Part shown: positions 1 through 10,714 of the stretch, piece by piece | Layout of the letters: every line of letters begins with the position of its first letter | How positions within the stretch are numbered: position 1 is the first letter of the stretch | Source of the DNA: Lichenihabitans psoromatis | Lineage (GTDB): Bacteria; Pseudomonadota; Alphaproteobacteria; Rhizobiales; Beijerinckiaceae | Assembly: GCF_004323635.1 (NCBI RefSeq) | Contig: NZ_CP036515.1 | Location: 3,535,501 to 3,599,500 of the forward strand | Direction: 5' to 3' | Length of the DNA stretch: 64,000 bases | The notes under the pieces: generated by a model | Told to the model about the DNA's origin: nothing | Database searches by the model: none | The model's input: only the letters and a program-made list of their open reading frames with translations | Made by a program: the position numbers and the translations under genes

Positions 1-45
1 GCGCGATTTTTGGCACGGCGCAGGACGGTCTGACACGACCTTAGA

Positions 46-1665
<1,620 letters not shown>

Positions 1666-2188
1666 CGTGTCGCGTCCTCATAGATCGGCGCGCTGTAGCG
1701 GCCTCTCGGGCCGCGACGCAAAATGCCGGGATCGTTTCATCGTGCCGGGCAGGCCCGACCGCGAGCCTCGATCCTCTAGCGGGTTTAGCCCCGCGCGCAA
1801 AGCGGCGTTGGATCACACCCTCCGCAGCGAACGCCCGCAGGAGGGTAAACGGATTTATACCCGGATCCGACCCATGGATTTAGCGAGGCGACAAGTTACG
1901 ACCCTTACATCAGCGGCTCAGGAGACCCAGAATGAGTGCTTGGCTGATGAAGCCCGATCAAATACCTGCCCGTTTCGGGCTCGGCATCGAGCCCGATCCT
2001 CCACCCTCGGAGGCTCGGTCCTGGCTGCCTCGCGCAGCGGTTCGACGGATGATCGACTGGACGCGGCGGCGTTTCCATCGTCAGAGCAGATATTCCGAAA
2101 CAAGCATCGCATCCTGGTAGCCGAGGCGGGAGGATGAGATGCGACGCGGATGGCTTGACCGAGGCGCGTTCGGCCGCGATTGAAGAGC
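1666..2188. other. Intergenic region between guaA and aat
   Basis: About 520 bases between two divergent core genes, expected to hold both promoters. Short GC-rich inverted repeats sit near 1970-2000 (CCCGTTTCGGG and GCTCGGCATCGAGC, adjacent). A 62-codon ORF at 1932-2120 (+) has no recognisable features and a weak ribosome site, and I do not call it as a gene. I see no RNA gene or mobile element here. Confidence 0.5.
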
Positions 2189-2866
2189 ATGCGTCGTCCC
2201 CGTCAGCAGATCGCTATCACGCCCGACATCATTCTCCGGGCTTATTCGATCGGCCTATTTCCCATGGCCGAAACTGCCGAGGATGAGGCTCTGTTCTGGG
2301 TCGACCCAGAGGATCGCGGTGTGTTCGATCTCACGGCGATCGCGGTCTCGAAGAGTCTCGCCAAGACCATCCGCTCTGATCGGTTCGAGGTCGTGGCCGA
2401 CCGCGATTTCGACAGCGTGATCGCGGGATGTTCGGCCCCTGCCCCGGGCCGAGACAACACCTGGATCAATGCGCGGATCCGATCGCTCTTCGGGGATCTG
2501 TTCGCGATGGGGCACGTCCACACGATCGAGGCTTACGAAAACGACACGCTGGTCGGCGGCCTCTATGGCCTTCACATCGGGGCGGCCTTCTTCGGCGAGA
2601 GCATGTTCCACCGCGCGACCGACGCCTCCAAGGTCTGCCTCGTCCATCTGGCGGCCCGGCTGATCGACGGCGGCTTCACCCTTCTGGATACGCAATTCAT
2701 CACGCCGCATCTGGCGAGCCTCGGTGCCATGGAGATCCCGAAAGCGGTCTATCGCGCGAGGCTCGCCGACGCGATCGAGCGCAAGGCGACATTCCACCCC
2801 TTTGGCCAAAGCGCCGGGATCGATGGAACGACCGCGCTTGCAATCGTGCGAAACGCGAAAGCTTAA
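2189..2866 (+). CDS. aat: Leucyl/phenylalanyl-tRNA--protein transferase
   Basis: Transfers Leu or Phe from charged tRNA to the N-terminal Arg or Lys of proteins, creating N-degrons read by ClpS/ClpAP. The product is about 225 residues, the usual length. It carries the family signatures near the start (RAYSIGLFPMAE, then FWVDPEDRG), the central GGLYG and FFGESMF core, and the late LLDTQF..HLASLGA block. I chose the ATG at 2189; an in-frame TTG at 2180 is possible, and neither has a strong Shine-Dalgarno. Its neighbours on the opposite strand are a DUF2155 and an NDUFA12 gene, a grouping common in alphaproteobacteria. Confidence 0.95.
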   Translation: MRRPRQQIAITPDIILRAYSIGLFPMAETAEDEALFWVDPEDRGVFDLTAIAVSKSLAKTIRSDRFEVVADRDFDSVIAGCSAPAPGRDNTWINARIRSLFGDLFAMGHVHTIEAYENDTLVGGLYGLHIGAAFFGESMFHRATDASKVCLVHLAARLIDGGFTLLDTQFITPHLASLGAMEIPKAVYRARLADAIERKATFHPFGQSAGIDGTTALAIVRNAKA

Positions 2867-2884
2867 GCCCGGGCTGGTTTAGGC

Positions 2885-3526
2885 TTATTTCCGGCCTGCG
2901 GGATCGTGGCCAACGACCGGCTCTGCCGTATAATCTGTCGCCGGGAAGAAGCTCTGCACGGGCTGGCGACGCGCCTCGGGATTTTCCTCCGGGCGCGGGC
3001 TTTGTCGGACGACACGTTTCGGCTTCGGCGGCGGTGTGTTGGGGGCCGGCGGCTTAGTGGCATTATCGGGCGGCGGCGCCTCCGTCGCCGGTGCGCCGGC
3101 ATCGGCCGTCGCGGCAGGCGTGTCGACGATGATATCGGTGCCGCCTTTGCAGCCCGTCAGCCAGATATCGTAGATCGGATGTTCGATGCCATGCAGGCCG
3201 GGGCTCGCCGCATACATCCAGCCCGAGAAGATGCGCTTATAGTCCTTGTCGGACGTGACTTCATCGACTTCGACGAACGTATCGGTCTGCGGCGCCTCTG
3301 TCGGCGGCCGCGTGTAGCAGACGCGGGCGGTCACCTGCAGCGATCCGAACTGAACCGTCTCGTCGATCGCGACCTCGAACGATATGATTCGTCCAGTGAT
3401 CTTGTCGAGACCGGAGAACACCGCCGTCGGGTTCTTAATCTTGTCGGCCGAGGCAATGCCGGGCAGAAGGGTCGCGCCGAGGAGCGCCGCAACAGCCACG
3501 GCGACGTGCCGACGGATTTGCGGCAT
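2885..3526 (-). CDS. DUF2155 domain secreted protein
   Basis: A 213-residue exported protein of unknown biochemical role. An N-terminal signal peptide of about 27 residues (basic start, hydrophobic run, cleavage near IASADK) fixes the start at 3526 rather than 99 bases upstream. The DUF2155 core follows (KITGRI..FEVAID, the CYTRPPTEAPQTDTFVEVDE block, RIFSGWMYAASPGL, and DIWLTGCK with a conserved Cys). The C-terminal 80 residues are Pro/Ala-rich and low in complexity, probably an unstructured tail. It lies 120 bases downstream of the NDUFA12 gene on the same strand, and the two are probably cotranscribed. Confidence 0.85.
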   Translation of the reverse strand: MPQIRRHVAVAVAALLGATLLPGIASADKIKNPTAVFSGLDKITGRIISFEVAIDETVQFGSLQVTARVCYTRPPTEAPQTDTFVEVDEVTSDKDYKRIFSGWMYAASPGLHGIEHPIYDIWLTGCKGGTDIIVDTPAATADAGAPATEAPPPDNATKPPAPNTPPPKPKRVVRQSPRPEENPEARRQPVQSFFPATDYTAEPVVGHDPAGRK

Positions 3527-3646
3527 CGAGAAACGATTGATCTTGAAGGGCACCGGCAGCTTTCGCTCTGGAGACAGGACGATGTTGAATCCGACGTCAC
3601 TGCCTTTGGTGGGCCGATGTGTCAAAGTTTGGGCTAAGGCCCGGTC

Positions 3647-4054
3647 TTAGTTCGGAGTCCAAGCGCCATAGTCGCCGCCAACAGTCGGCCGGGTACCTTC
3701 GTTCGAAATCGATCCCGGCGGCCGATAGGCCAATGGCGTGCCAGTCATGTTGGGCAGATGGGGCTTTTGCCACTCGCGCGGAACGTAAGTCTCGTCCGTC
3801 GGCGGCGTATCGACGGTGTGGTGCAGCCAGCCGTACCAACCGGGCGGCGTCATCGACCCATCGATCTGGCCGGCGTAGATCACCCAACGACGCTCGAACT
3901 TCAGGCTCGGGTCGATCCCCGGCTTGCGATAATAGATGTTGCCGAATTCGTCGGTGCCGACGCGTTCGCCGAAGCGCCAGGTGTAAAAGCGCGTGCCGTA
4001 GGTCTGGCCGCTCCACCAGGTCAGCGCCTGCAACAGGTTGGTCTTGAACGTCAT
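3647..4054 (-). CDS. NADH:ubiquinone oxidoreductase subunit NDUFA12
   Basis: Homologue of the mitochondrial complex I accessory subunit NDUFA12 (B17.2), found in alphaproteobacteria and their mitochondrial descendants. The 135-residue product shows the hallmark motifs WWSGQTYGTRFYTW, GTDEFGNIYY, RRWVIY and PPGWYGWLHH. The ATG at 4054 gives the standard N-terminus; a longer reading frame upstream adds 55 residues of no recognisable type. It should assemble with the membrane complex encoded by the nuo cluster 30 kb away. The DUF2155 gene follows on the same strand. Confidence 0.93.
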   Translation of the reverse strand: MTFKTNLLQALTWWSGQTYGTRFYTWRFGERVGTDEFGNIYYRKPGIDPSLKFERRWVIYAGQIDGSMTPPGWYGWLHHTVDTPPTDETYVPREWQKPHLPNMTGTPLAYRPPGSISNEGTRPTVGGDYGAWTPN

Positions 4055-4537
4055 GGCAGCACCGTTCACTCGTGGTCGTGGCTTCGGCTGTCTTATGTCG
4101 CGTGCGAGCCGCGACGTAAAGGGCGGCCACCCAAGCCGTTCCCTTTTGACGCGCTGAGGGCTGCGGCATTTGAGAGACAGGATCGTCATCGCGGTCGCAA
4201 ATGCCGGAAAATACACCATATCTTGCTTGAGAGACTCGATCGGATAATGGATTTCGCCTCTTGATCGCGAGAGTCAAGACATGACCGCCTAAGGGTCCAG
4301 GCCGTCCACATGATAGATCAATGGACTCGTCAAGAAGCCAAGACGTATCATTCAAGCCTGTTGTCGAGCGCGAGGCGTTGAGCTCGCGGTTGGCGTGTCG
4401 AGTTCCAGTCGAGCGTGACGAGCGGATGTTGGGCGCCAAGGCGGCCGGCAGGCTTTGTCGTCGAATAAGAAATTGCGGTTGAGTCTCGAAGGATGCTTTC
4501 CTTTTTGGAGCTCGATCGATTCCGAAGGTATCAAGCG
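4055..4537. other. Intergenic region between NDUFA12 and nrdJ
   Basis: About 480 bases between divergent genes, presumably with both promoters. I looked for a cobalamin riboswitch, which would suit a B12-dependent enzyme, and saw no B12-box-like core. One weak NrdR-box-like word occurs at 4213-4226 but has no partner at the usual spacing. A plausible ribosome site (GAAGG, 4523-4527) precedes the nrdJ ATG. Confidence 0.5.
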
Positions 4538-7500
4538 ATGCATATCGAACGGCTTTTCACCACGACCGCAGGCGCTCCCTACGACTCGATCGCATTTCGG
4601 AAAACCCGGAGCGAAATCCGCAACCCGGATGGATCGATCGTGTTCGCACTGGACGACATCGACGTGCCGGCGGCGTTCAGCCAGGTCGCAGCCGACGTTC
4701 TGGCCCAGAAGTATTTCCGCAAGGCTGGCGTTCCGGCTCGGCTGAAGCGTGTGGAAGAGAATGACGTTCCCTCTTTCCTATGGCGGTCAGTGCCCGATTC
4801 CGAGGCGCTTGCGACGTTGCCGGAAGCGGACCGATTCGTTTCTGAACATTCGGCCAAGCAGGTGTTCGATCGTCTTGCTGGAACCTGGACCTATTGGGGC
4901 TGGAAGGGCGGCTACTTCGCCTCCGAGGTGGATGCGCAGGCCTTCCATGACGAACTCCGCTACATGCTGGCGCGCCAGATGGTGGCGCCGAATTCGCCGC
5001 AATGGTTCAACACCGGCTTGCATTGGGCCTATGGCATCGATGGCCCCGGCCAGGGCCATTATTACGTCGACTACAAGACCGGCGAGCTGACGGCCTCCTC
5101 TTCGGCTTACGAGCACCCGCAGCCGCATGCCTGCTTCATCCAATCGGTGGCCGATGATCTCGTCAACGAAGGCGGCATCATGGACCTCTGGGTCCGCGAG
5201 GCACGGCTCTTCAAATATGGATCCGGCACGGGCAGCAATTTCTCGCACCTGCGTGGCGAAAGCGAGAAGCTGAGCGGCGGCGGACGATCGTCCGGATTGA
5301 TGAGCTTCCTCAAGATCGGCGATCGCGCCGCTGGCGCCATCAAGTCGGGCGGCACGACGCGCCGCGCCGCCAAGATGGTGGTGGTCGATGCCGACCATCC
5401 CGACATCGAGGCCTATATCGATTGGAAGGTGAAGGAGGAGTTGAAGGTCGCGGCGCTCGTGACCGGCTCCAAACTGAACAAGCGGCACCTCAAAGCCATT
5501 CTGCGCGCCTGCCTGAATTGCGAGGGTCATGGCGACGATTGCTTTAACCCGGAAAAAAACCCGGCGCTGAAGCGTGAGATCAAACTGGCGCGCAAGAGCG
5601 CGGTTCCGGACGGCATGATCAAGCGCGTCATGCAGCTTGGCCGCCAGGGCCACACCACCGTCGATATTCCGGAATTCGACACCGATTGGGACTCAGAGGC
5701 CTATCTGACGGTCGCGGGCCAGAACTCGAATAATTCGGTTCGGGTGACGGACGATTTCCTACGCGCCGTCGAGGATGATCAGCCCTGGAATCTGCTGCGT
5801 CGTCTCGATGGCAAGGTCCATAAGACGCTGCCGGCCAAGCAGTTGTGGGACAAGATCGGCTATGCGGCTTGGGCCTCGGCCGATCCCGGCCTGCAATATC
5901 ACACGACCATCAACGACTGGCACACCTGCCCGGCCGCTGGCCCCATCCGCGCCAGCAATCCGTGTTCGGAATATATGTTCCTGGACGATACGGCTTGTAA
6001 CCTTGCCTCGCTGAACCTGTTGCAGTTCCGCGACGATACGACCAAGCGGATCGATGTCCGCTCGTATGAGCATGCGGTGCGGCTCTGGACCATCGTGCTC
6101 GAAATCTCGGTGCTGATGGCGCAATTCCCCTCCAAGGAAATCGCTCAGCTTTCCTACGAGTATCGGACCCTCGGCCTCGGCTATGCCAATGTCGGCGGCC
6201 TGCTGATGGCGTCTGGCATCCCCTATGATTCGAACGAAGGTCGCGCGATCTGCGGCGCCCTGTCGGCCATCATGACGGGTGTCTGCTACTCCACATCGGC
6301 CGAAATGGCCGGTGAACTCGGGGCTTTCCCGGGGTATACGCCGAATGCCGACTCGATGCTGCGGGTGATGCGGAACCACCGCCGCGCGGCCTATGGCGAC
6401 GCTGCCGGCTATGAAGAGGTCGCGGTTGCGCCGGTGCCGCTGGTCGCGAGCGATTGCCCGGACCCGATCCTGATCGAGCGTGCAAAGATCGCCTGGGACA
6501 AGGCCATCACGCTCGGCGAACAGAATGGCTACCGCAACGCGCAGACCACTGTCGTGGCGCCGACCGGTACCATCGGCCTTGTGATGGATTGCGATACGAC
6601 CGGCATCGAGCCGGACTTTGCCCTGGTGAAGTTCAAGAAGCTCGCCGGTGGCGGCTACTTCAAGATCATCAACCGGGCCGTTCCCGAAGCCCTGCGCTCG
6701 TTGGGCTACCGTGAATCCGAGATTGCCGAGATCGAGGTCTATGCGGTCGGTCACGCCAGCCTTCGGCAATCGCCGGGCGTCAACCAGTCCAGCCTTCGCG
6801 CCCGTGGCTTCACGGCCGAAAAGCTCGATGGGCTGGAGAAGTCGCTCGCGAGCGCCTTCGACATCAAGTTCGCGTTCAACAAATGGGCGCTTGGGGCCGA
6901 TTTCCTCACCGGCGTTCTCAAGGTACCGGCCGAGAAACTCGACGATCCGAGCTTCGAGCTGTTGCCGTTCCTCGGCTTCACCAAAGCCGAGATCGACGCC
7001 GCCAACGTGCATATCTGCGGAGCCATGACGCTCGAAGGCGCGCCGCACCTCAAGGTCGAGCATTACGCCGTGTTCGATTGCGCCAATCCCTGCGGCCGCA
7101 CCGGCAAGCGCTATCTCTCGGTCGAGAGCCACATCCGCATGATGGCGGCCGCGCAGCCCTTCATCTCGGGCGCGATCTCCAAGACCATCAACATGCCGAA
7201 CGATGCGCTCGTCGAGGATTGCAAGGACGCCTATATGCTGTCCTGGCGGCTCGGACTGAAGGCCAACGCGCTCTATCGCGATGGCTCGAAGCTGTCGCAG
7301 CCGCTCAACTCGCAACTAATCGAGCAGGATGACGACGAGGAGGATGCGGTCGAGACCCTGATGGCCGCATCGACCCCGGCCCGCGTCGCCGAAGTCGCGG
7401 AGCGGATCGTCGAACGCGTCGTGGAACGGATCGAGCGCCGCCGCGAGCGCGAGAAACTGCCGAACCGCCGCACGGGCTACACTCAAAAGGCGATCGTCGG

Positions 7501-8278
7501 CGGCCACAAGATCTACATCAAGACCGGCGAGTATAAAGACGGCCGCCTCGGCGAGATCTTCCTCGACATGCATAAGGAGGGCGCTGCCTTCCGGTCGATG
7601 ATGAACAACTTCGCGATCGCGATCTCGCTCGGCCTACAATATGGCGTGCCGCTCGACGAATATGTCGATGCCTTCACGTTCACCCGCTTCGAGCCGTCGG
7701 GCCCCGTGCAGGGCAATGACGCGATCAAGAACGCGACCTCGATCCTCGATTACGTGTTCCGCGAACTTGCGGTGTCCTATCTCGACCGCAGCGATCTCGC
7801 TCACGTGGTGCCGAGCGACCTTGGCTTCGACGCGATGGGCAAGGGCGAAACCGAGGGCAAAGCCAGCGAAGGCCGGCCGCAATCGGATACGGGGGTCGTC
7901 TCCAAAGGCCTCGTGCGCTCGAAAGCCGACCGCTTCATGCTGGTGCGCGGCGGCCCGGCTGCTGGAACGTCGACATCGGCTGAGCCGCCGCGTGGGACTC
8001 CCGTGACGGCACAGGCTTACGCGACCGATGGCGCGACGGCTCTCAAGCAGGAGATGGCGCAGGCCGTGTCGGAAGCCACGCAGGAGGCTCTCGCGGGTCT
8101 CGCATGGAGCGAGCCGGCGCAGTCCGGGCCGCGCACCAGCGTCGCCGAGAAGAAGGCCGAGGCCCGGATGAAAGGCTATGTGGGCGAATCATGCCCCGAG
8201 TGCCAGAACTTCACGCTGGTGCGGAACGGCACTTGTCTGAAGTGTGAGACCTGCGGTTGTACGACCGGGTGCTCATAG
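4538..8278 (+). CDS. nrdJ: Adenosylcobalamin-dependent (class II) ribonucleotide reductase
   Basis: Reduces ribonucleotides to deoxyribonucleotides without needing oxygen, using coenzyme B12 as radical source. The 1246-residue length matches alphaproteobacterial NrdJ. Visible blocks include [12 protein letters not shown], the [11 protein letters not shown] glycine-rich loop, [11 protein letters not shown], the SNPCSEYMF active-site region near residue 473, and [15 protein letters not shown]. The last 30 residues form a Cys-rich tail (CPEC, CLKC, CGC, ending TTGCS), the redox or zinc C-terminus that recharges the active site. The start at 4538 has GAAGG ten bases upstream. The final codons lie inside a 20-base repeat found again at 18576, so the 3' end appears to be an integration site for the following island. 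Confidence 0.97.
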   Translation: MHIERLFTTTAGAPYDSIAFRKTRSEIRNPDGSIVFALDDIDVPAAFSQVAADVLAQKYFRKAGVPARLKRVEENDVPSFLWRSVPDSEALATLPEADRFVSEHSAKQVFDRLAGTWTYWGWKGGYFASEVDAQAFHDELRYMLARQMVAPNSPQWFNTGLHWAYGIDGPGQGHYYVDYKTGELTASSSAYEHPQPHACFIQSVADDLVNEGGIMDLWVREARLFKYGSGTGSNFSHLRGESEKLSGGGRSSGLMSFLKIGDRAAGAIKSGGTTRRAAKMVVVDADHPDIEAYIDWKVKEELKVAALVTGSKLNKRHLKAILRACLNCEGHGDDCFNPEKNPALKREIKLARKSAVPDGMIKRVMQLGRQGHTTVDIPEFDTDWDSEAYLTVAGQNSNNSVRVTDDFLRAVEDDQPWNLLRRLDGKVHKTLPAKQLWDKIGYAAWASADPGLQYHTTINDWHTCPAAGPIRASNPCSEYMFLDDTACNLASLNLLQFRDDTTKRIDVRSYEHAVRLWTIVLEISVLMAQFPSKEIAQLSYEYRTLGLGYANVGGLLMASGIPYDSNEGRAICGALSAIMTGVCYSTSAEMAGELGAFPGYTPNADSMLRVMRNHRRAAYGDAAGYEEVAVAPVPLVASDCPDPILIERAKIAWDKAITLGEQNGYRNAQTTVVAPTGTIGLVMDCDTTGIEPDFALVKFKKLAGGGYFKIINRAVPEALRSLGYRESEIAEIEVYAVGHASLRQSPGVNQSSLRARGFTAEKLDGLEKSLASAFDIKFAFNKWALGADFLTGVLKVPAEKLDDPSFELLPFLGFTKAEIDAANVHICGAMTLEGAPHLKVEHYAVFDCANPCGRTGKRYLSVESHIRMMAAAQPFISGAISKTINMPNDALVEDCKDAYMLSWRLGLKANALYRDGSKLSQPLNSQLIEQDDDEEDAVETLMAASTPARVAEVAERIVERVVERIERRREREKLPNRRTGYTQKAIVGGHKIYIKTGEYKDGRLGEIFLDMHKEGAAFRSMMNNFAIAISLGLQYGVPLDEYVDAFTFTRFEPSGPVQGNDAIKNATSILDYVFRELAVSYLDRSDLAHVVPSDLGFDAMGKGETEGKASEGRPQSDTGVVSKGLVRSKADRFMLVRGGPAAGTSTSAEPPRGTPVTAQAYATDGATALKQEMAQAVSEATQEALAGLAWSEPAQSGPRTSVAEKKAEARMKGYVGESCPECQNFTLVRNGTCLKCETCGCTTGCS

Positions 8279-8280
8279 TT
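8261..8280 (+). repeat. Putative attachment site copy 1 (nrdJ 3' end)
   Basis: The sequence ACGACCGGGTGCTCATAGTT spans the last nrdJ codons (Thr-Thr-Gly-Cys-Ser-stop). It recurs at 18576-18595 with 18 of 20 bases identical, and in part at 8350. Overlap with the end of a conserved gene, plus a distal copy that also reads Thr-Thr-Gly-Cys-Ser-stop, is the classic picture of a 3'-end integration site. The repeats are seen directly; the att interpretation is inference. Confidence 0.7.
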
Positions 8281-8281
8281 A

Positions 8282-8341
8282 TTCCGACTAATTCGGAAGT
8301 ATGCCCCAATGGGTGGTAAAGCCAATATAGGCCAGCCACCC
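8282..8341. other. Two short inverted repeats at the island's left end
   Basis: TTCCGA (8282-8287) and TCGGAA (8293-8298) form a perfect 6-base inverted repeat around five bases. GGGTGG (8310-8315) and CCACCC (8336-8341) enclose a smaller GCC/GGC pair and could fold into a longer hairpin. They lie between att-like copies 1 and 2. No T-tract follows, so these are not clear terminators; recombinase-binding sites or remnants of an older insertion are possible. Confidence 0.4.
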
Positions 8342-8349
8342 GATCTATG

Positions 8350-8367
8350 ACGACTTATTGCTCATAG
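8350..8367 (+). repeat. Putative attachment site copy 2 (partial)
   Basis: ACGACTTATTGCTCATAG matches copy 1 at 14 of 18 positions: identical ACGAC, four mismatches, then identical TGCTCATAG. Read in the nrdJ frame it also ends Thr-Thr-Tyr-Cys-Ser-stop. It lies 70 bases after the true nrdJ stop, as expected if one element inserted beside an earlier one. Confidence 0.5.
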
Positions 8368-8489
8368 GACTTAGAGCAACCCGCAAGACCAAAGCCTCGA
8401 TACCGATCGGGGCCCAATCGAAGGACACGGATCGATAGGCACGCGGGGCAGATTCTATCTGCTCCGCAAGATTCAAGGCGGAACAGATC

Positions 8490-9506
8490 GTGACCAAACC
8501 AAGGCAAGAGCCAGTCCGTCGGATCCTCTCGATCGACGGCGGCGGCATCGTAGGAACCTTCCCGGCCGCCTTCCTCGCGGCCCTGGAGAAGAACCTCGGC
8601 GGAGAGCCGATCGGGCGCTACTTCGACCTCATCGTCGGGACGTCCACCGGCGGCATCATCGCCATTGGCCTCGCCCTCGACATGACGGCGGCCAGCCTGC
8701 TCTCGCTCTACGAAAAGGAAGGTCCGACGATCTTCGGTCAGGACAGACACCCCGTCCTCAACCGCGCCCGAAGGATATGGCGCAACGCCAAGCGCCTCGT
8801 CACCGCAAAGCATCCAGCGGAACCGCTGAAGGAGGTCCTTGAGGCCACGTTGGGGGATCGGCGGATCGGGGAAGCAAAGACAAGGCTCGCGGTACCGGCG
8901 TGGAACCCGAGCCTCCAGAAGGTCTACGTGTACAAGACGGCGCATCATCCGCGCTTCGAGACGGACTACAAGTCGCGCGCGGTCGACGCGGCCATGGCCA
9001 CCGCGGCGGCGCCGACCTTCTTCCCCCGACACGTCACACGCGACGAGGTAGGCCTGATCGACGGTGGCGTTTGGGCAAACAATCCGGTCGGCCTGGCCGT
9101 CGTCGAGGCGATCGGCGTCCTTGGCTGGAGCCGCGAGTCGTTACGGGTCCTGAGCATCGGATGCCTGGACCAAGCATACCGGATCGGCGATGCACCCGGC
9201 ATCACCTCGCTGGGATCGAAGGCGATCAAGCTGTTCATGGACGGGCAGTCGCACGCCTCCCTGGGAACGGCCTTCCTGCTGACCGGGCACGAACACGAGG
9301 CCGAGCGGGTATTCCGCGTCACGCACACCGTCCCCTACAAGTCGTTCGCCATGGATGACACGACCAAGATCGGGGAACTCAAGGGCATGGGCTTCGCCAT
9401 GGCTCGCGATCGCATCCCGACCCTTAGGAAGCACTTCTTCGGAGGGCCGGCGGAGCCATTCGAACCCTATCACCGCCTCAAGACGGAAATGGAGATCGCG
9501 AAATGA
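8490..9506 (+). CDS. capV: CBASS effector, patatin-like phospholipase
   Basis: Predicted cyclic-nucleotide-activated phospholipase that degrades the inner membrane of an infected cell. The 338-residue protein has the full patatin catalytic set: oxyanion loop DGGGIVG at 16-22, nucleophile Ser52 in GTSTGG, and catalytic Asp191 in LIDGGVWANNP. CapV proteins of CBASS have this size and organisation. It is the first gene of a four-gene operon, and its TGA overlaps the ATG of the CD-NTase gene (ATGA at 9503), implying translational coupling. The assignment to CBASS rests on this context, because patatins alone are not specific to defence. The activating nucleotide cannot be told from the sequence. 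Confidence 0.93.
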   Translation: MTKPRQEPVRRILSIDGGGIVGTFPAAFLAALEKNLGGEPIGRYFDLIVGTSTGGIIAIGLALDMTAASLLSLYEKEGPTIFGQDRHPVLNRARRIWRNAKRLVTAKHPAEPLKEVLEATLGDRRIGEAKTRLAVPAWNPSLQKVYVYKTAHHPRFETDYKSRAVDAAMATAAAPTFFPRHVTRDEVGLIDGGVWANNPVGLAVVEAIGVLGWSRESLRVLSIGCLDQAYRIGDAPGITSLGSKAIKLFMDGQSHASLGTAFLLTGHEHEAERVFRVTHTVPYKSFAMDDTTKIGELKGMGFAMARDRIPTLRKHFFGGPAEPFEPYHRLKTEMEIAK

Positions 9507-10714
9507 GCATGATTCCCGATACAATCACCCTGACCAAGGAGGCGGAAACCTTCCTGGAGGATCTCGCCGCCGAACTCGAAATCCCGCAGGGCCGCTACGA
9601 GCAGGCACGCGAGAGATACCGTTCGCTGGGCGAGTGGCTGCACCGCGACGCATCGACCGTCCGGCAGTTCGATCCCCAAATTTACGCGCAAGGCTCCTTC
9701 CGGCTGGGCACGGCGATCAAGCCCCCGTCCGAGAAGGAGGATTACGACGTCGACTCGATTTGCCTATTCAAGAAGCTTGATCGGCAGACGATCACTCAGC
9801 AGGACCTGAAGATCCGGCTAGGCCAGGAGGTTGAGGCCTACCGTACCGCTAACAGCATGATCAAGCCGTTGGTCGAGGGCAGACGCTGTTGGGTGCTCAG
9901 CTACGCCGACGGGGCCCAGTTCCACATGGACATGGTTCCGGCTGTCCCGAGCGCCGAGAGCCAGCGTCGCCGCTTGTTGGAAGCGCACCTCAGCACCGCT
10001 TGGGCGGAGACGGCCGTGAGCATCACCGACAACGAGACACCCGGCTACATGGTCATCACGGACGACTGGCAGCGATCCAATCCCAAGGGCTACTCGCGCT
10101 GGTTCAAGCAGCGGACGACCGTCATACTCGAAAAGCGGCAGGCCCTGACTGCCGACAGGGTTAGGGCCGAGGTCGAGGCCATCCCGACCTTCAAGCTGAA
10201 GCTGCCGTTGCAGGCGGCGGTCATGATCCTCAAGCGGCATCGCGACAACATGTTCTCCAAGGACGCGACCGACGCGCCCATCTCTGTGATCATCACGTCC
10301 CTGGCGGCCCACGCCTACAACGGCGAAGCCAGGATCGGGGCGGCGCTCGTCTCGATCCTTGCGGGGATGGACCGGTTCATCCTTACCGGCGCCAACGGCG
10401 AGGCGGTGATCCAGAACCCGAGCGATCCACTGGAGAACTTTGCCGACAAGTGGGTCAAGCACCCGGAGCGCAAGTCGGCTTTCTACAGCTGGCTGGCCAC
10501 CGCCCGTGAGGACTTCAGCGCCCTCGCCGGGATGACAGACCGCAGGCAGATCACCGAGAGGGCCTCGGACAGCGTGGGCGAGCCGCTGGCGAAGCGCGCG
10601 GAGGGCCGGCGGCCGTACGCAACGCCGAGCCTACTCACGACCGGCTTCATTCGCGACGAGGCGCAGGCACGGCGCGAGGCGGTCCGTATCCAGGGTGACA
10701 ACCGCAGTGCCTGA
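9503..10714 (+). CDS. CBASS CD-NTase (cyclic oligonucleotide synthase)
   Basis: A cGAS/DncV-like nucleotidyltransferase expected to make a cyclic di- or oligonucleotide alarm signal on phage infection. The 403-residue protein has the G-S of the fold at 64-65 (QGSFRLGT), the metal-binding pair Asp82 and Asp84 in YDVDS, and the third Asp143 in HMDMVP, so the active site looks complete. The C-terminus ends in a small residue (Arg-Ser-Ala), compatible with use as substrate of the E1/E2 protein encoded next. I cannot assign a CD-NTase clade or product by eye. It overlaps capV by 4 bases and cap2 by 20 bases. Confidence 0.93.
   Translation: MSMIPDTITLTKEAETFLEDLAAELEIPQGRYEQARERYRSLGEWLHRDASTVRQFDPQIYAQGSFRLGTAIKPPSEKEDYDVDSICLFKKLDRQTITQQDLKIRLGQEVEAYRTANSMIKPLVEGRRCWVLSYADGAQFHMDMVPAVPSAESQRRRLLEAHLSTAWAETAVSITDNETPGYMVITDDWQRSNPKGYSRWFKQRTTVILEKRQALTADRVRAEVEAIPTFKLKLPLQAAVMILKRHRDNMFSKDATDAPISVIITSLAAHAYNGEARIGAALVSILAGMDRFILTGANGEAVIQNPSDPLENFADKWVKHPERKSAFYSWLATAREDFSALAGMTDRRQITERASDSVGEPLAKRAEGRRPYATPSLLTTGFIRDEAQARREAVRIQGDNRSA

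Noticed and set aside
4213..4226. NrdR-box-like word upstream of nrdJ
   Set aside because: Only one weak copy, more than 300 bases from nrdJ, and no partner at the three-turn spacing that NrdR sites usually show.
4055..4537. Cobalamin riboswitch before the B12-dependent reductase
   Set aside because: No B12-box-like core or the surrounding conserved helices could be found on either strand.
5759..7315. 518-codon open frame antisense to nrdJ
   Set aside because: Mirror frame of a strongly conserved gene, with Arg/Gly/Ala-rich shadow composition and no domain.
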